NCBI GenBank assembly: GCA_030435675.1
Contig: CM059625.1
Span: forward strand, 11,284,001 to 11,348,000
DNA from: Steinernema hermaphroditum
Taxonomy: Eukaryota; Nematoda; Chromadorea; Rhabditida; Steinernematidae
Length of the DNA: 64,000 nucleotides
Reading direction: 5' to 3'
Shown: piece after piece, positions 11,857 through 23,341 of the stretch
Position numbering within the stretch: position 1 is the first letter of the stretch
Layout: the number at the start of each line of letters is the position of its first letter
Position numbers and translations under genes: made by a program
The notes under the pieces: model-generated
Databases searched by the model: none
The model's input: only the letters and a program-made list of their open reading frames with translations
What the model was told of the DNA's origin: nothing

Positions 11857-13338
11857 TATATTCTTTCGACTTCATTCCTGTTCCTTTCGCTCACTTCAAA
11901 TTGTTGTAAATACTTGTATACGCAATATGTGACACAAATTATTATGACATCACAAGTGGGCACCCAAATCCATCACCGGACGACTGTCGTGGACGTCGTT
12001 TCTGAGCGTAAACGTTTGACAAACAACTGAAGTCGACGTCTTCGCCGTCATTCCTTCCGTTGCTCTTCGACTCTTCGCGCATCAATCGGAAAAACGAACA
12101 ATTTTGCTCTGAAGCACCATGCAGGTTCATAGATTAACGACGCCGTCATATTCCACAGTGTAATACGGAAAAACTACTGCTCAAGATGCCGGGAACTTTT
12201 GATACCCTTTGCGCGGAGAGGCTGACTGATTTACGGTGTTGCTTCTCTGAGCATCCCTATTTTTAGAAGCGGTTCACCCATCAGGTTTATTTGAAACGCT
12301 GTCAATTGGAAGCGATTGAGACCGCAATGTCGATCGGAGGTCTTCGACAAAAACCGGAATCAGCATCAATCGACTGGCGCCGATTCATTTCCGGTAACCC
12401 CACCGCGATCAGCTTTACATGGCAAATATGAAAGGTGCTCCATATCTTTCAGAAATGAAAAAGAGTACCCATAGGGTCACTGTGTAATTGGAATCTCGGT
12501 GCACGAGACTGCCTATGACAGATTGTACGGATTATTTACCATTTACCGTTAGTACAAATGCAGAGGAAACGGGAAAAGACGTCTCATAGACAGACAGCAC
12601 TCTCAGACATAAAGAGCGTTCATTCAACCTCTATTAATTGCTGCTAGCGAAGAAGCGAAACTCTTTGTAATGTTTTAAAAAGACCATTAAAGGCAGCCTT
12701 CTAGAGTACAGCTGAAAACTTGACCTTAGTTACTAGAGAGGAGCGGGGCGGTGATCTCTGAAATTCTCTGCGTTTCCGAGACAGATTGATCGACTAGGTT
12801 ATCTCCGTTGCATAAGTGGTTAAGTGACCTCGCGAGCTGATCTTGCGGTAGGCCGTGTTGAACAGACATCTCTAAATCTCTGAAGGAAAGCGCCAAAAAA
12901 ATTTACCTCTAAGCCATAACCAAAAATGGAAGATCTGGTTCACAATTTTTCCGGCAACTTAAGATCATAAATTTTGGTCAGGTTCGCATTCCCCGAAACC
13001 GCATTCTGCAGCGTTAATAGCTTGATGCTAGTCGATCAACTTTGAACTCTGCGGAAAGAAACCGGGCCTGCAAGGTTACCGGCGGCTTCTGACTTCGCGT
13101 ATGTTTCTCAGGCGCCCTGCCCAACCGCGTGTGTCTCCAAACGTCACCACACCTCCAAGCGCGACTCCATCCGTTCTTTCCCACCTTCTCCTGTGCTCTC
13201 TTACCCACGGCTATAAATACGATAGCGCCAATCACACTTAATTAAGATTACACCCACTGTGGTGCGCGTTTCGTAGAGTTGGAACCCGGCTTCGGGAGTC
13301 TCTTCCTCCGAATGTGCTTATTTTCTTCTGTTTCAGCC
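11857..13338. other. Intergenic between nuclear receptor and SLC17 gene
   Basis: About 1.5 kb. It contains a TATA-like element near its right end. A minus-strand ORF at 12130-11942 ends with a KRRPRQSS dibasic stretch and looks peptide-like, but no upstream exon or signal peptide was found. The rest shows nothing recognisable. Confidence 0.5.
13212..13219 (+). promoter_or_regulatory. TATA-like element TATAAATA
   Basis: A good TATA match about 120 bp upstream of the SLC17-like start codon, on the coding strand. An acceptor-like TTTCAG also sits two bases before the ATG, so the start of the mRNA may be set by trans-splicing or a 5' UTR intron. Confidence 0.4.
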
Positions 13339-15552
13339 ATGGGTAAGAACGGTAACGCCAACGCTCCGGCTGTCGAAATCAACATGACCAACGTTGACCT
13401 CAACCCCAACGCCTCTACAAACAATGCAAATGATCGTGATCGCCCTCTGGACAAGTTTACCCGCAGGATATCGAACGTCTCCACTGCCATCCAGCTGAAG
13501 TTCAGGACAACTCGAGAAGAAGGAGATTTCACGCTAGGTAACGGACATTGAAAACCTTTGTGAAACCACGAAAGACCTTTTCAGGATGTCTGAAGTTGTT
13601 CCACACTCGAACTCGCTTTCTTGTGATGGTCCTGGTACTGCTGTGTCTCGCCTCCGTTTGGTCCAACATCCTCACCTTTAACTTTGCCGTCATTTGCATG
13701 AGTCCCGCTCACTCCTCCAACATGACTTCTCTCAATGGCACAGAAGATAAGCCTCCAATCGAGTTCACCCCTCGTCAGAAGAGTCTGCTCACTGCCGCCG
13801 TAGCCGCCAGCGCTCTTATGGCCAACTTTCCTGTTGTCTCTTTGGTTCGTCTCTGATGCATTACTTTCTGAATGGGTCTCCCCTATTATTTAGGTGAATC
13901 AGTTTGGAATTCGAACTGTGTTTTCAATTTTGGGTCTTCTTTCTGCTGTTGCTACCTGCCTCATTCCGACGGCTATCAGCTACGGATACTACTATGTCCT
14001 CGGAGCGCGCGTCCTCCAGGGAATCGCTTTTGCCGCCAACTTCCCTGTCATCGGTGCCTTCACCTCCAAGTGGACCTACTACAAACAGAATGGCCTCTTT
14101 GTTTCCGTTCTCGTCGCCTATGTGCAGCTTTCACCCGCTTTGACCATGCCCGCCAGTGGAACTCTCTGCACTAGTCCATGGGGATGGCCTTCGGTCTTCT
14201 ACGCTCATGGAGTCGTATCCCTTGTTCTGTTCGTTCTGTTCGGAACATTCTACCGAAATAGCCCAGGTAAGAACTAGCCTTGAAGCCGATTTACCCATTA
14301 TTGTTGCAGGAAAACATCCTTTCGTCGGAGATGTTGAGATCAAGAAGATTGCCGTTGGAAAGACTGAATGCTCAAAGGAGGAATTGAAACGCATCCCCTA
14401 CGGTCCCATCCTCAAAACGGCCTCTGTCTGGGCTGTCTGGATTGCCGCTATAGGAAACTTCACCTGCGTCAACATGATGTTCTTGTACTCTCCGGCGTAT
14501 CTTCATCATGTGCTCAAGTTCCAAGTGCACTCGACTGGTCTGTCGGCCGCCATTCCGCCATTCCTCCAGTTCTCCATCAAACTTCTGGCCGGATTCACCA
14601 GTGACAAGGTGAGACTTTCTGTCCTTGCGCAGTCAAACGCTGTACTATGGTGCCGACGAGATGAGAGTCGTTAATGTACTGATCGAGTATCATCACCTAT
14701 CTGGGTGAACTTCTGAACTGGTTTTTGTGCGCCACGAAAGGGACGCTACGCAACGGAGATCACCGATCTATCTGAGGAATTGCCGCAATTACACTAAAAG
14801 TCCCACGAAAGATCGAAGTCAAATGATCTCTCATGCGTAGTTTCCGCCGAGCGACAGCGTAGTAAACAACCTGGCGAAGTGAACTCTTCAAAAGTCGAAC
14901 GGGGACAGACTGATACATACAGAGATCACTAAGCTAGTTTGCAACTTAAGGCCTGATCGGTGAATAGAGTTGTTTCATTAACTTTATTTTATATCTTATG
15001 ATATATATTGCAATATTTATGAGCAAAACTTTAACGTATATTTTGTAGATTCGGTGCATCTCGGAAACGGCGAAACTGAGGGTCTACAACTCGATCGCCT
15101 TCCTTGGTAGCGCCGTCTTCCTTGCCATTTTGGCTTTCGGCCCTGTCGACCAGCAGATGATCTGCCTCGCACTGCTTGGAATCGCCGCCGGCATTTTGGG
15201 TTTCACCACTGGAGGATTCTTCAAGGCCGGGCCCCTCGTCTCCAAGCACTACAGTCACTTTGTCACCGGAAACGTTTCACTCGGCATCACCATCACTATG
15301 CTCGTCGTTCCCTTCATGGTCACCGGCCTCGCTCCCAACAACACCTATGAGGAGTGGCGCTATGTCTTCATCTGCACCGGTGGCGTTCTTCTCATCACAA
15401 ACTTCATTTTCATCATCTGCGCCTCCGCTGAGCCCGCTTCGTGGACGACCGATGAGTTCTCGCGAAATGCCTCGCGAAACCGCATTCACTCCACCACTCA
15501 GGCCTCCAGGACCACCATCCGTGAATTCGCACCAGAGGTGAAGATGGGTTAG
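13339..15552 (+). CDS. SLC17-type anion/phosphate cotransporter (major facilitator)
   Basis: A 12-helix organic-anion or sodium-phosphate transporter of the SLC17 group. Exons: 13339-13537, 13585-13844, 13894-14266, 14310-14608 and 15049-15552, 544 aa. After a ~65-residue Asn-rich cytosolic N-terminus comes helix 1 and a luminal loop with NMT and NGT glycosylation sites, typical of SLC17. The helix 2-4 region reads FPVVSL-VNQFGIRTVFSILG then GARVLQGIAFAANFPVIGAF; later come SPWGWPSVFYAHG, LKTASVWAVWIAAIGNF and GFTTGGFFKAGPLVS. The C-terminal tail is Ser/Thr/Arg-rich. TTTCAG directly precedes CCATGG. Intron 4 is 440 nt, the others about 45. The substrate cannot be told; nematodes have many paralogues related to vesicular glutamate transporters. 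Confidence 0.9.
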
Positions 15553-16917
15553 GTTTACATCGCACGTCTATCAAGAAGAGCTCTATATTGTACATAACAC
15601 ATGAAGACAGTGAGCACATTGTGCAGCAGTCATTCATCCTCTAATAAATTGTTGAAAACGCAGTGGTCAGAGCAGGGAGGTACGCCTTGCCTGCTTCCAA
15701 TTGAATTCCCGCACATAAGAGACAATACAAATTTTGATCAAAGAAAAGTTAAAGAGTGAAAGACGAATCAGTTTTCTTTCGTGACACGACGTCGTAACAA
15801 CCTTTAAAGAGGCATAATAAGGTATTCAGAAGGTACATAAACTAACCACAAAAGTAAGCAAGATGAAGGAATAACGTAATATCCACTCAGCCATACAGTG
15901 TGCTTCTCAGGAAATGCCTCCAGTTCTAATTGAATTCATCTGAAGTTCATAGAAGCATTAGTAATTGTTGAGCAGCAAGATGAAGGTCAAAAATGTGACC
16001 GTGGAAACAAATGGGCATGTAGTAATTCTGTAGAAACGAAAATTCTCTCAGCATTCCAACGGTCCTTAAATAGTGCAAAACGAATGAATTATTTCCATAA
16101 CAAAGTCGAGATCAGTGTTTGCTCGTTTGCATAGTAAATTGAGACAACGTTTGTCTCCGCTTAAAGCATAAAGACATGATTCAAAATGAGAGCACAGAAC
16201 GATGTGTGCCAGGTTTCATCGATTAAGACGTCACATGTTCTCGGGCGGGAATTAAAATTCATTTTTACTGCAGACGTCCGTTTGTCCTAATGATATTAAA
16301 TAAGATCGATTGTGCGTTAAGTGCAAATTACGTCTCGTAGAGTGCCCTAGAAGGTCTGAACCGTTAACAGAGGTCAGTTCCTGATAGCCGACAGCAAAAA
16401 CCGTTCATGATGGTTTGTTCTAGTTTGATGCAATGAGTGTCAATGGTCTCGGGCACACCTGTGGTTCCAAAGAACCCTAAACTCCTGATCTCCTTGGAAA
16501 TGATTTTGAAAGTTTACTGAGAGATTAGGTGCATGGCAACCCTTTAGTTATCACTCTGTTTGCGTTCATATAAAAGCGGGTGAACCGAAAACGAGTTCCG
16601 AAGTCCAACGACTAATCAACAAAGACGCCATCGATCGACTGTCTGACTTTTCAGCCACCGATGTCGATCACTGTGCGTTTGTTTTCGCGCGCGTTACCTT
16701 CCGCCGTCTCCGCACATATGCATTTCATAACGTTTACAGTTATGCCATAAGCTACAGACGCCGCCGAGGGAAACGCGAGGTTGCCGAGACGAGTTCCTCT
16801 GATCTTATCATCCGTTATCTGCATACCCGTCCAAGTCTCTCCCTGTCGCCCACGACGGACTCTCTCGATCAATGCGTGAGAGCCGCTACTTACAACGGTA
16901 TTAGTGTTACGATTAGA
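15553..16917. other. Intergenic before CNNM gene
   Basis: About 1.4 kb without a supported gene. A TATAAAAG at 16569-16576 lies 340 bp before the CNNM start. An ATG at 16661 just after TTTTCAG opens only a short frame that stops within 30 codons. The minus ORF at 16651-16977 overlaps the CNNM first exon and has no features. Confidence 0.5.
15643..15648 (+). terminator. Poly(A) signal AATAAA
   Basis: Hexamer about 90 bp downstream of the SLC17-like stop codon. Confidence 0.6.
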
Positions 16918-19900
16918 ATGTGGGTTCCTAAATTGATATGGATTTGCCTCCTGCTCGATGTATTGCATGCCGCCCACCCGGAGGTGTGTTTTTCACCGCC
17001 ACTTTGAGGCTCATATTCCACACTTTAGTTTGAATTCGTGCAAGACCTGATCACAATCAAGGTTCGGCCCCACATCTCCGGAGTTCGCGTCGAGACCCCT
17101 CCTCACATGGACATTTTCAAGGGATATACGTATGTCACTTATTTCCTGGGTGTTCTTTAATCCCTTACCACGGTTTGCAGATCGGCTGGTGTGAGTGTGG
17201 TCGAGCCAGCAACGAAGGTGCGCGTCGTGCTCTTTGGCTTTTGGTTGGACAAAGTCGATCTAGTCACTTTCACCGTGGACAACTGCCTCCACTCGATCCT
17301 CAACGTTTCGCACGTCGATTTTAAAATTCACTCAGAGAAACTTATCGAATTTGGTGCGTCTTTTGAGGAGTAAGACTTCTCTGCGTCTCTTTGATATACT
17401 GTATGTCTGTAGAAACAAGGAACCATTTCGAATATGTCTAAGAGAAAAAAGAAGCGGCCATCCAGACGACGACGAGGAGGATATGATCTTGGTATGCGTA
17501 CCTCATGTAACAAAGATTAAAACAAGAAATTAGTGATCAAAATTGCTAGTCGATTAATCATTAGTTGACCGCTCTCCCCTTCTCGGCGCAATTTTTTTCG
17601 CACTGCAGGTGGTTTTCGATCGCATGCTTTGAGTCCACGAGTAAGAGTCGTGCGATAGTGCAAGTAGAAAAGGAAGAATTGGTTAACATCTGAGGTTTTT
17701 TTGGGATGATAAAGTAGAGCTGTCGATGGTGTAAGGGAGATTTATAGTTCCACGTCCCGAACATACTTCTAAAGAGGGTGCCCTGTCGTAAACCGCCGTA
17801 TAACGTCTAAGGGAAGCCTTATCATGTGGCGGTTGTTGTGGCGTTTGAACATAAAAATTGAGGAATCGATTTATGACCCAAACAAGTCAACATGACAACT
17901 ATTTCACGGACACAATATCTAAGGTGATGAGGAATGTATAGATCGACGAAATGCGAACGTGGATCAGCGCCTCGACTGACCCTCCAGACCACTATTTCCC
18001 GGAACACATTCAAATCACAATCGTCCTCGGTCTTTTCTTCTTCTCCGCGCTCTTCTCGGGTTTGAATCTCGGACTCATCGCACTTACACCTCAGGAATTG
18101 ATGCTCATTATGAACTCAGGTGAGCTCCGATCATTCGGGCCCCTTTCAAGTTCCTTCAGGCTCTCCACATGAACGTAGATGTGCAGAGAAGATATTACCT
18201 CTCAGAAAAACTGGAAACTACCTCTTGTGCACAATTCTCATTATGAATGTGATTGTGAACTCGGCGATTTCACTTTTGTTCGAAGACCTCACCTCTGGAC
18301 CCATTGCCTTCGGTCTCTCATCATTCGGCATTGTTGTTTTTGGCGAGATCGTGCCTCAAAGCATTTGCGTAACGTAAGTTTGAGTTTCGGACCACGACAA
18401 TCCGTTCATGATTTCAGTCGGGGCCTTCAAGTCGGCGCCATGACTATTTGGCTCACGAAATTCTTCATGCTCCTCACATTCCCATTGTCCTATCCGATTA
18501 GTATTGTACTAGATAAGCTGCTAGGAAATGAGATGGCACTCTACGACAGAAACCAGTTGCTGCATTTAATGAAGATGACCCCGGACTGGGAACAGAATGA
18601 CGAGCTTGCGGAGGATTTGAAGATAGCTGTGGGAGCGATGGAGATTTCTGACAAATGCGTTGGTGATGTTATGACCGACATTGACGTAAGTCTTGAGACC
18701 CTGACCGATTCCAATTATCCTAATCCTAGGATGTTTTCATGCTTCCCGACGATGCGACTTTAGACGAGAAAATGATTTACACAATAATCAGGCGCGGATA
18801 CACGCGAATCCCCGTGTACACCGATGGTGATCGTAATAAGGTAAGTATGATAGCCGAGACATGCCGCAAAGAGTTTCCATATTCAGGTCATTTCTCTGCT
18901 CTTTGTAAAGGATTTGGCATTAATCAAACCAAAGGACTGCTTCACTGTTTCGACAGTGTGCGGTTTCAACAAGCATCCTTTACGCATGGTTCCGTCAAAC
19001 ACTCCTCTCCACTCCATGCTCGACGAGTTCAAAGCCGTTGGTTTCCTTTTAAGGGTTCCTCCAGATTTTATAAGTAATGTTTAGGGATCGTACCATTTGG
19101 CCATTGTACATTCGTCCCCAATCGTCGTGAAGGAAGGCACTCGTGCTCGTGAACATCGAACTTTGTTGGGAATAATCACCCTTGAAGACATCGTGGAAGA
19201 GATTCTTCAGGCGGAGATCGTTGACGAAACGGATATAATTCTGGATAATGTCTACAGAGCAAAGCGAAAGTTCAACAACAAGGTGGAACAGTGTCTCCCT
19301 CCTATAGTCTTACCTCTGTTTATGCAGGATAACGACTCCTCGAAAGCACTCCTCAAATGTGATCGAGTGTGTCGTTATGTCTCCAAGCAACTGGAGATTG
19401 TAACATTGGAATGGCTGGAGAGGAAGCACAGAATCTTCACTCAGACATATGTCGAACGAGCGGCTCTTGAGGTAGTTATCAGGAAAAGCGTTAGATACTG
19501 CAGTCTGGTGAGGAGCATTACAGACTGCCGTGAACTCTATGAATCTCTTAGACTGACTTCGCTACTCCTGTGGAATGTGATCAGCGAACGAATCAAAACG
19601 TTCATCTGTACAAGGGCGGCGAAGTTGCGCGGAGGTTCATCGTTATACTCGAGGGACGGTCGACAGTTCATTTCGAAGTCAGTTCAGCCGATTGACGTAC
19701 AGTTACATCATTTAAATTTTTAGGGCAACATGAAATTCGAAGTTGGGCCGTGGTACTGCTTTGGAGAAGAGCTACTTGAGAGACTGGAGGAATACTTGAA
19801 TGAGCCTCTCACAGGTCCGGCGATTGGAACCTATCATGTGACTTCGGAATTTTAGGCGATAACACGACAACTGCCAATATTCACTTCACGCCGGATTACG

Positions 19901-19998
19901 ATTTGGTCGTTACGGAGAGCTGCCGCTACTTGGAAATCACAGTATCGGCCTTCCTCAACGCTTATAGGTTGACCAAGAGAGTGCGCTCCAAAAGGTAG
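16918..19998 (+). CDS. CNNM / cyclin M metal transporter
   Basis: A CNNM (ancient conserved domain) protein, linked to magnesium transport at the plasma membrane. Fourteen exons: 16918-16983, 17029-17129, 17181-17369, 17413-17491, 17942-18119, 18160-18373, 18418-18685, 18730-18840, 18887-19036, 19085-19282, 19328-19507, 19552-19677, 19724-19814 and 19856-19998, 697 aa in frame. Domains in order: signal peptide ([18 protein letters not shown]), extracellular part to ~145, DUF21 membrane domain ([48 protein letters not shown]), acidic helix and CBS pair ([54 protein letters not shown]), then a cyclic-nucleotide-like domain ([17 protein letters not shown]). A 458-nt intron follows exon 4. The last exon could instead splice at 19995 to 20079-20109, giving a Cys-rich end. 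Confidence 0.93.
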
Positions 19999-20107
19999 GA
20001 AACGCTTTCATGACGTCTCAGGAAAACATAAGTGCATTCAGAAAGTCAAGTACAATCATTCCTGTTTCTTGATCTCAGGTGTTGCAAATGTAAGTACGGC
20101 GTATGTT

Positions 20108-20113
20108 AATAAA
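20108..20113 (+). terminator. Poly(A) signal AATAAA
   Basis: Hexamer about 110 bp past the CNNM stop codon; it overlaps the stop of the alternative last exon. Confidence 0.5.
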
Positions 20114-21537
20114 AGTGTATTTTTTTGATCTTCCCATTGCACATTTTATGTAGAAGAAAGATTTTCGAAGATGAAAATTTGTTCGGCAGACAACACAATA
20201 ACAGAAGCACGCAAAAGTGTTCCAAAACGATTACTCAATTTTAAAAATAGAAAAACTGTTATACGTCACTCATGTTTTTTCTTTTCGCGCTAGGGAAAGG
20301 CGCAATTAGCGGTCTTTCTGAATTAGAAGTGTCAGTTTGTGCAATTCGATGATTCATTTGCAGGAGATCGGGGCTTTGTCATTCTGTCTATGACACATAA
20401 AACCTTTCGATCTGTGTTGCTTTTGCCGAATTCAAAGGTCTGTAGAGTTGTCCTTTCGCGTTTTTTTCACAAGAGTTGACAAGAGATTTCAATATTTTCG
20501 TGTGTTTTCTTTCCACAAAGCGATCTGTGGTGAAGTCCATCATGAAATAGATGTTGATCTGTCGAATTCTGTATGAAACAATATTGTTTCTGTACTCGCG
20601 ATCGATCTTCAGCGACATTTTCTCCTCATGTTGGGGCATGTTTGAGCGGGAAGTTGGCGCTTAAAGGGGCCTAACTTCGTTCAAAATGACATTCATTGAT
20701 GGTAGTTAAGTGATGTTTTCCTTGGAACAGTACTGAGAAATCCTCATTGCAATTTGCTCATAGGTGTCCTGCATGGGATACTTTCGTGCATCTAGATATA
20801 AGTCATTCTCTGGTGAGCAACGCTTTCGATATAATATGGGATATAACCCTCATGATATTAGTAGCCGCCTTTCAATCTCCTTTCTTCCTTTCATCGAATG
20901 AAATGAAACGAAAGGAGCCTTCAAAAGCCCGCGTGATCCGATGCTGTGCACGTCCGTACACACCGAATGCAACCATTGTGCGTATTACGTAGTAGGCAGC
21001 GAAGGCAAAAGCTGGGGACATCCATCTATCGGCGTCACAACGATTCGATCCGTTAAGAGCGCGCTTTTCTCCTCTCGCCGGTCTTAATAATCCCGTGACA
21101 TTTTGCATTTTTATCACTTTTGCTACTTCAGGTAGAGTCCAAGACGTAAAAAATTGTCGTTTTCACTTTGACTAAACAGAGCGATTTTACGCGGAAGCGA
21201 TGGCCTGCGTTGCTCTTGCGTTCAGTAGGAAAACATCGCGCTTCCCGTCTACTTTTGCGATTGAGCAGTTGCACCTGCCTGTCCGAACGAAGAAATCTGT
21301 ATCCTTGTGTTGAAGCAATTGATTGTACTTCATGCAGTTGCAACGATCGCATGTTTAAGGGACGAGTGTAGGCAGTGCTGCATAGTCTACTTATCGAAAT
21401 GAGTGACGAGTGTCTCTCTCGAATACAACGGTCTCACGGGCGGTTTTATCAAAAACAGCGTGATGGCGCGATGGGCATGCACCTCCCGATTATAAATGTT
21501 TTGTTGTCTCACTTTGAACATTTGCTCCTACTTCAGA
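20114..21537. other. Intergenic
   Basis: No supported gene. Short ORFs on both strands (20388-20639, 20747-21117) lack natural composition and splice context. An open frame in phase with the next ORF runs from 21375 but is probably leader sequence. Confidence 0.45.
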
Positions 21538-21788
21538 TGGAAGAGTACAAGGTGCCTCGACTTCCTGTTAAGTCTCTGACCGTGTCTTGCGAGGACAAGT
21601 ACTCCAAGGAGGATGCGCTTCTTCAGCTTCAGCAAATGGAAAAGACGAACGCCGAAAATGCCCGGCAGATAGAGCAGATTCGTTTGGATCGGCAACGGCT
21701 GCTCGACAGAATGCGTGAAATGGCGGAGCGCTACAGTGACGATAAGGAGGAAAGCCGAAATCACTCCGAGAACGAACAGCAACGCTAA
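21538..21788 (+). CDS. Small coiled-coil protein (hypothetical)
   Basis: An 83-residue reading frame starting at the ATG after TGCTCCTACTTCAG, an excellent acceptor, so it is either trans-spliced here or is the last exon of a longer gene. The frame stays open upstream to 21375, where ATGs at 21375 and 21399 could add up to 54 residues. The protein has a short Pro/Val start (EEYKVPRLPVKSL), then a charged, Gln/Glu/Arg/Leu-rich segment (about residues 22-65) with leucine spacing typical of a coiled coil, and an acidic, Asn-rich tail. I do not recognise the family. It could be a subunit of a larger coiled-coil complex; this is only inferred from composition. Confidence 0.45.
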
Positions 21789-22083
21789 TCACGAAAGCGC
21801 TAACTGTCCTTAATGCAGGATTTTGTTGGCTATCGATTATTGTTTATTAACCAAGTAAATATTCGGGACCTTTCTTCGTGCTTTTAAAATATGCAAGCAG
21901 ATAACAGCATAGGTTTCTTTCTTTATCTTTTAACACAAAAGATTGCGAGTTTCAACTTTGTACACAATCAAGGTTCAAACTTCGATGCGATGCCATCGCC
22001 AACATCGTTCCCACACTTACGTTGTTGTGGAATTTAGAATTTAAGCCTAGTGTTTATTTGACTGTTAAGTTGAAAATGGGTAA

Positions 22084-22803
22084 ATGTCTTCTATTTTGGA
22101 AATGTTTACTCCCAGGGTGAAATGGATTGGCACGTTGTTGACCACAGGTAACCCTCACCCTGCACTTTGTTTTAGCGTTCAACATCGCATTCTTCTCGAT
22201 TATGGAGAACTATTCGGTCTTGGCAGTCCTCAACTTGGCAGCTCGAGATTGCGAAATGCGAAGTGACGTACGGGCTTCCTATGGAATGAATTGTGTGATG
22301 GGCGGCGATTGCCTTTAATCACGTACATCGCTAGGTTTAACCTGCTGAATGCACCTATCGCTGTGTTCGCCGTACGCCCAAACATAAACAAATATGAAAA
22401 AGGTGGACCCCTGCGATCACCATGCTCTGTCAACCCCGCTGTTTCCAATTCGTTAAGTACTAGAAGGCTATGGGGACGTGCTGAATGTGGGTGACTCACT
22501 GCTACTCATTGATGCCCACAGAGCGACTTCCAAGTTGACCTTCACAATGGCTCTCCATTATTAGCCCAACGATTCCTCTTTGCTATTCATACAACACTCT
22601 CTTAGCTCTGTTCTACGTCGTCTGTGGTCGTCCACAAACGACGGCATCCCAGGATGTTACTCACAATAAGATAACGACATTGAACATCGGTCCAAAGCGA
22701 TTCTTCGATTCGAAACCACGCGAATTCTACAAACCGGGAATTAAAATGTTTCCTGCAAAGTGGGCTGATATTGCCCAAGCCCACGATGAATACCTACAGT
22801 GAA
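22084..22803 (+). CDS. Unresolved small membrane-protein gene (partial exons)
   Basis: Parts of a gene seem present but the exon chain could not be closed. An exon ending in LLTT at 22147 splices with a good donor (GTAACC) and acceptor (TTGTTTTAG) to a hydrophobic stretch reading AFNIAFFSIMENYSVLAVLN. The last exon, ending with TGA... at about 22803, reads NTLLALFYVVCGRP (hydrophobic) and then a polar tail with NIGPKRFF, KPREFYKPG and WADIAQAHDEYLQ before the stop. Between them another frame at 22291-22405 also looks coding. The pieces suggest a small multi-pass membrane protein. I do not recognise it, and frameshift or decay is possible. Confidence 0.35.
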
Positions 22804-23341
22804 GTAATGTGCTCCACGTAAAGAAACGATCGTTGCAAAAATGAGATGTCTTCAACTTAACAATATTTGACACGTCGTTTATATTAGGTTGCCGCAGATT
22901 GACCTCCTCGTGTTCCTCTCAATTCGTAATGTCCACTGAACTGCAGCTTTCTATGCATATGTATTTAAAAGTTTTATTTTACTCCTAAAATCGCATATAC
23001 ATCCGATCCTGATCGCCACTTGTGAGATACCACACATATGGAAGCACATCAGTCAACTCTCAACAGAAATATTATGACAAAAGCAGCTACAGACCAGACG
23101 TTATTAGAGATTGCAAACTTGCTCTCTTTCACCGGTACTAAAAAAGTAAAAAAGAGATACATTATCCAGTTAACTAAATGTCTTGCCTGACGAGTATTTT
23201 ATGAACATTCCTCCTGTACCTCCCTCAGACTGGTACGTTATTTTAATGTTTGTCGCGTTGTAAGTGATGCTCTGAGTGTAATTGGAGTTACATAGACTGC
23301 AAAACGCTGCATATTAGAGCCCGCAAAGGTGTAGCCTTTGC
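22804..23341. other. Intergenic, convergent 3' ends
   Basis: AT-rich stretch between a plus-strand and a minus-strand gene end. Nothing recognised. Confidence 0.5.
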
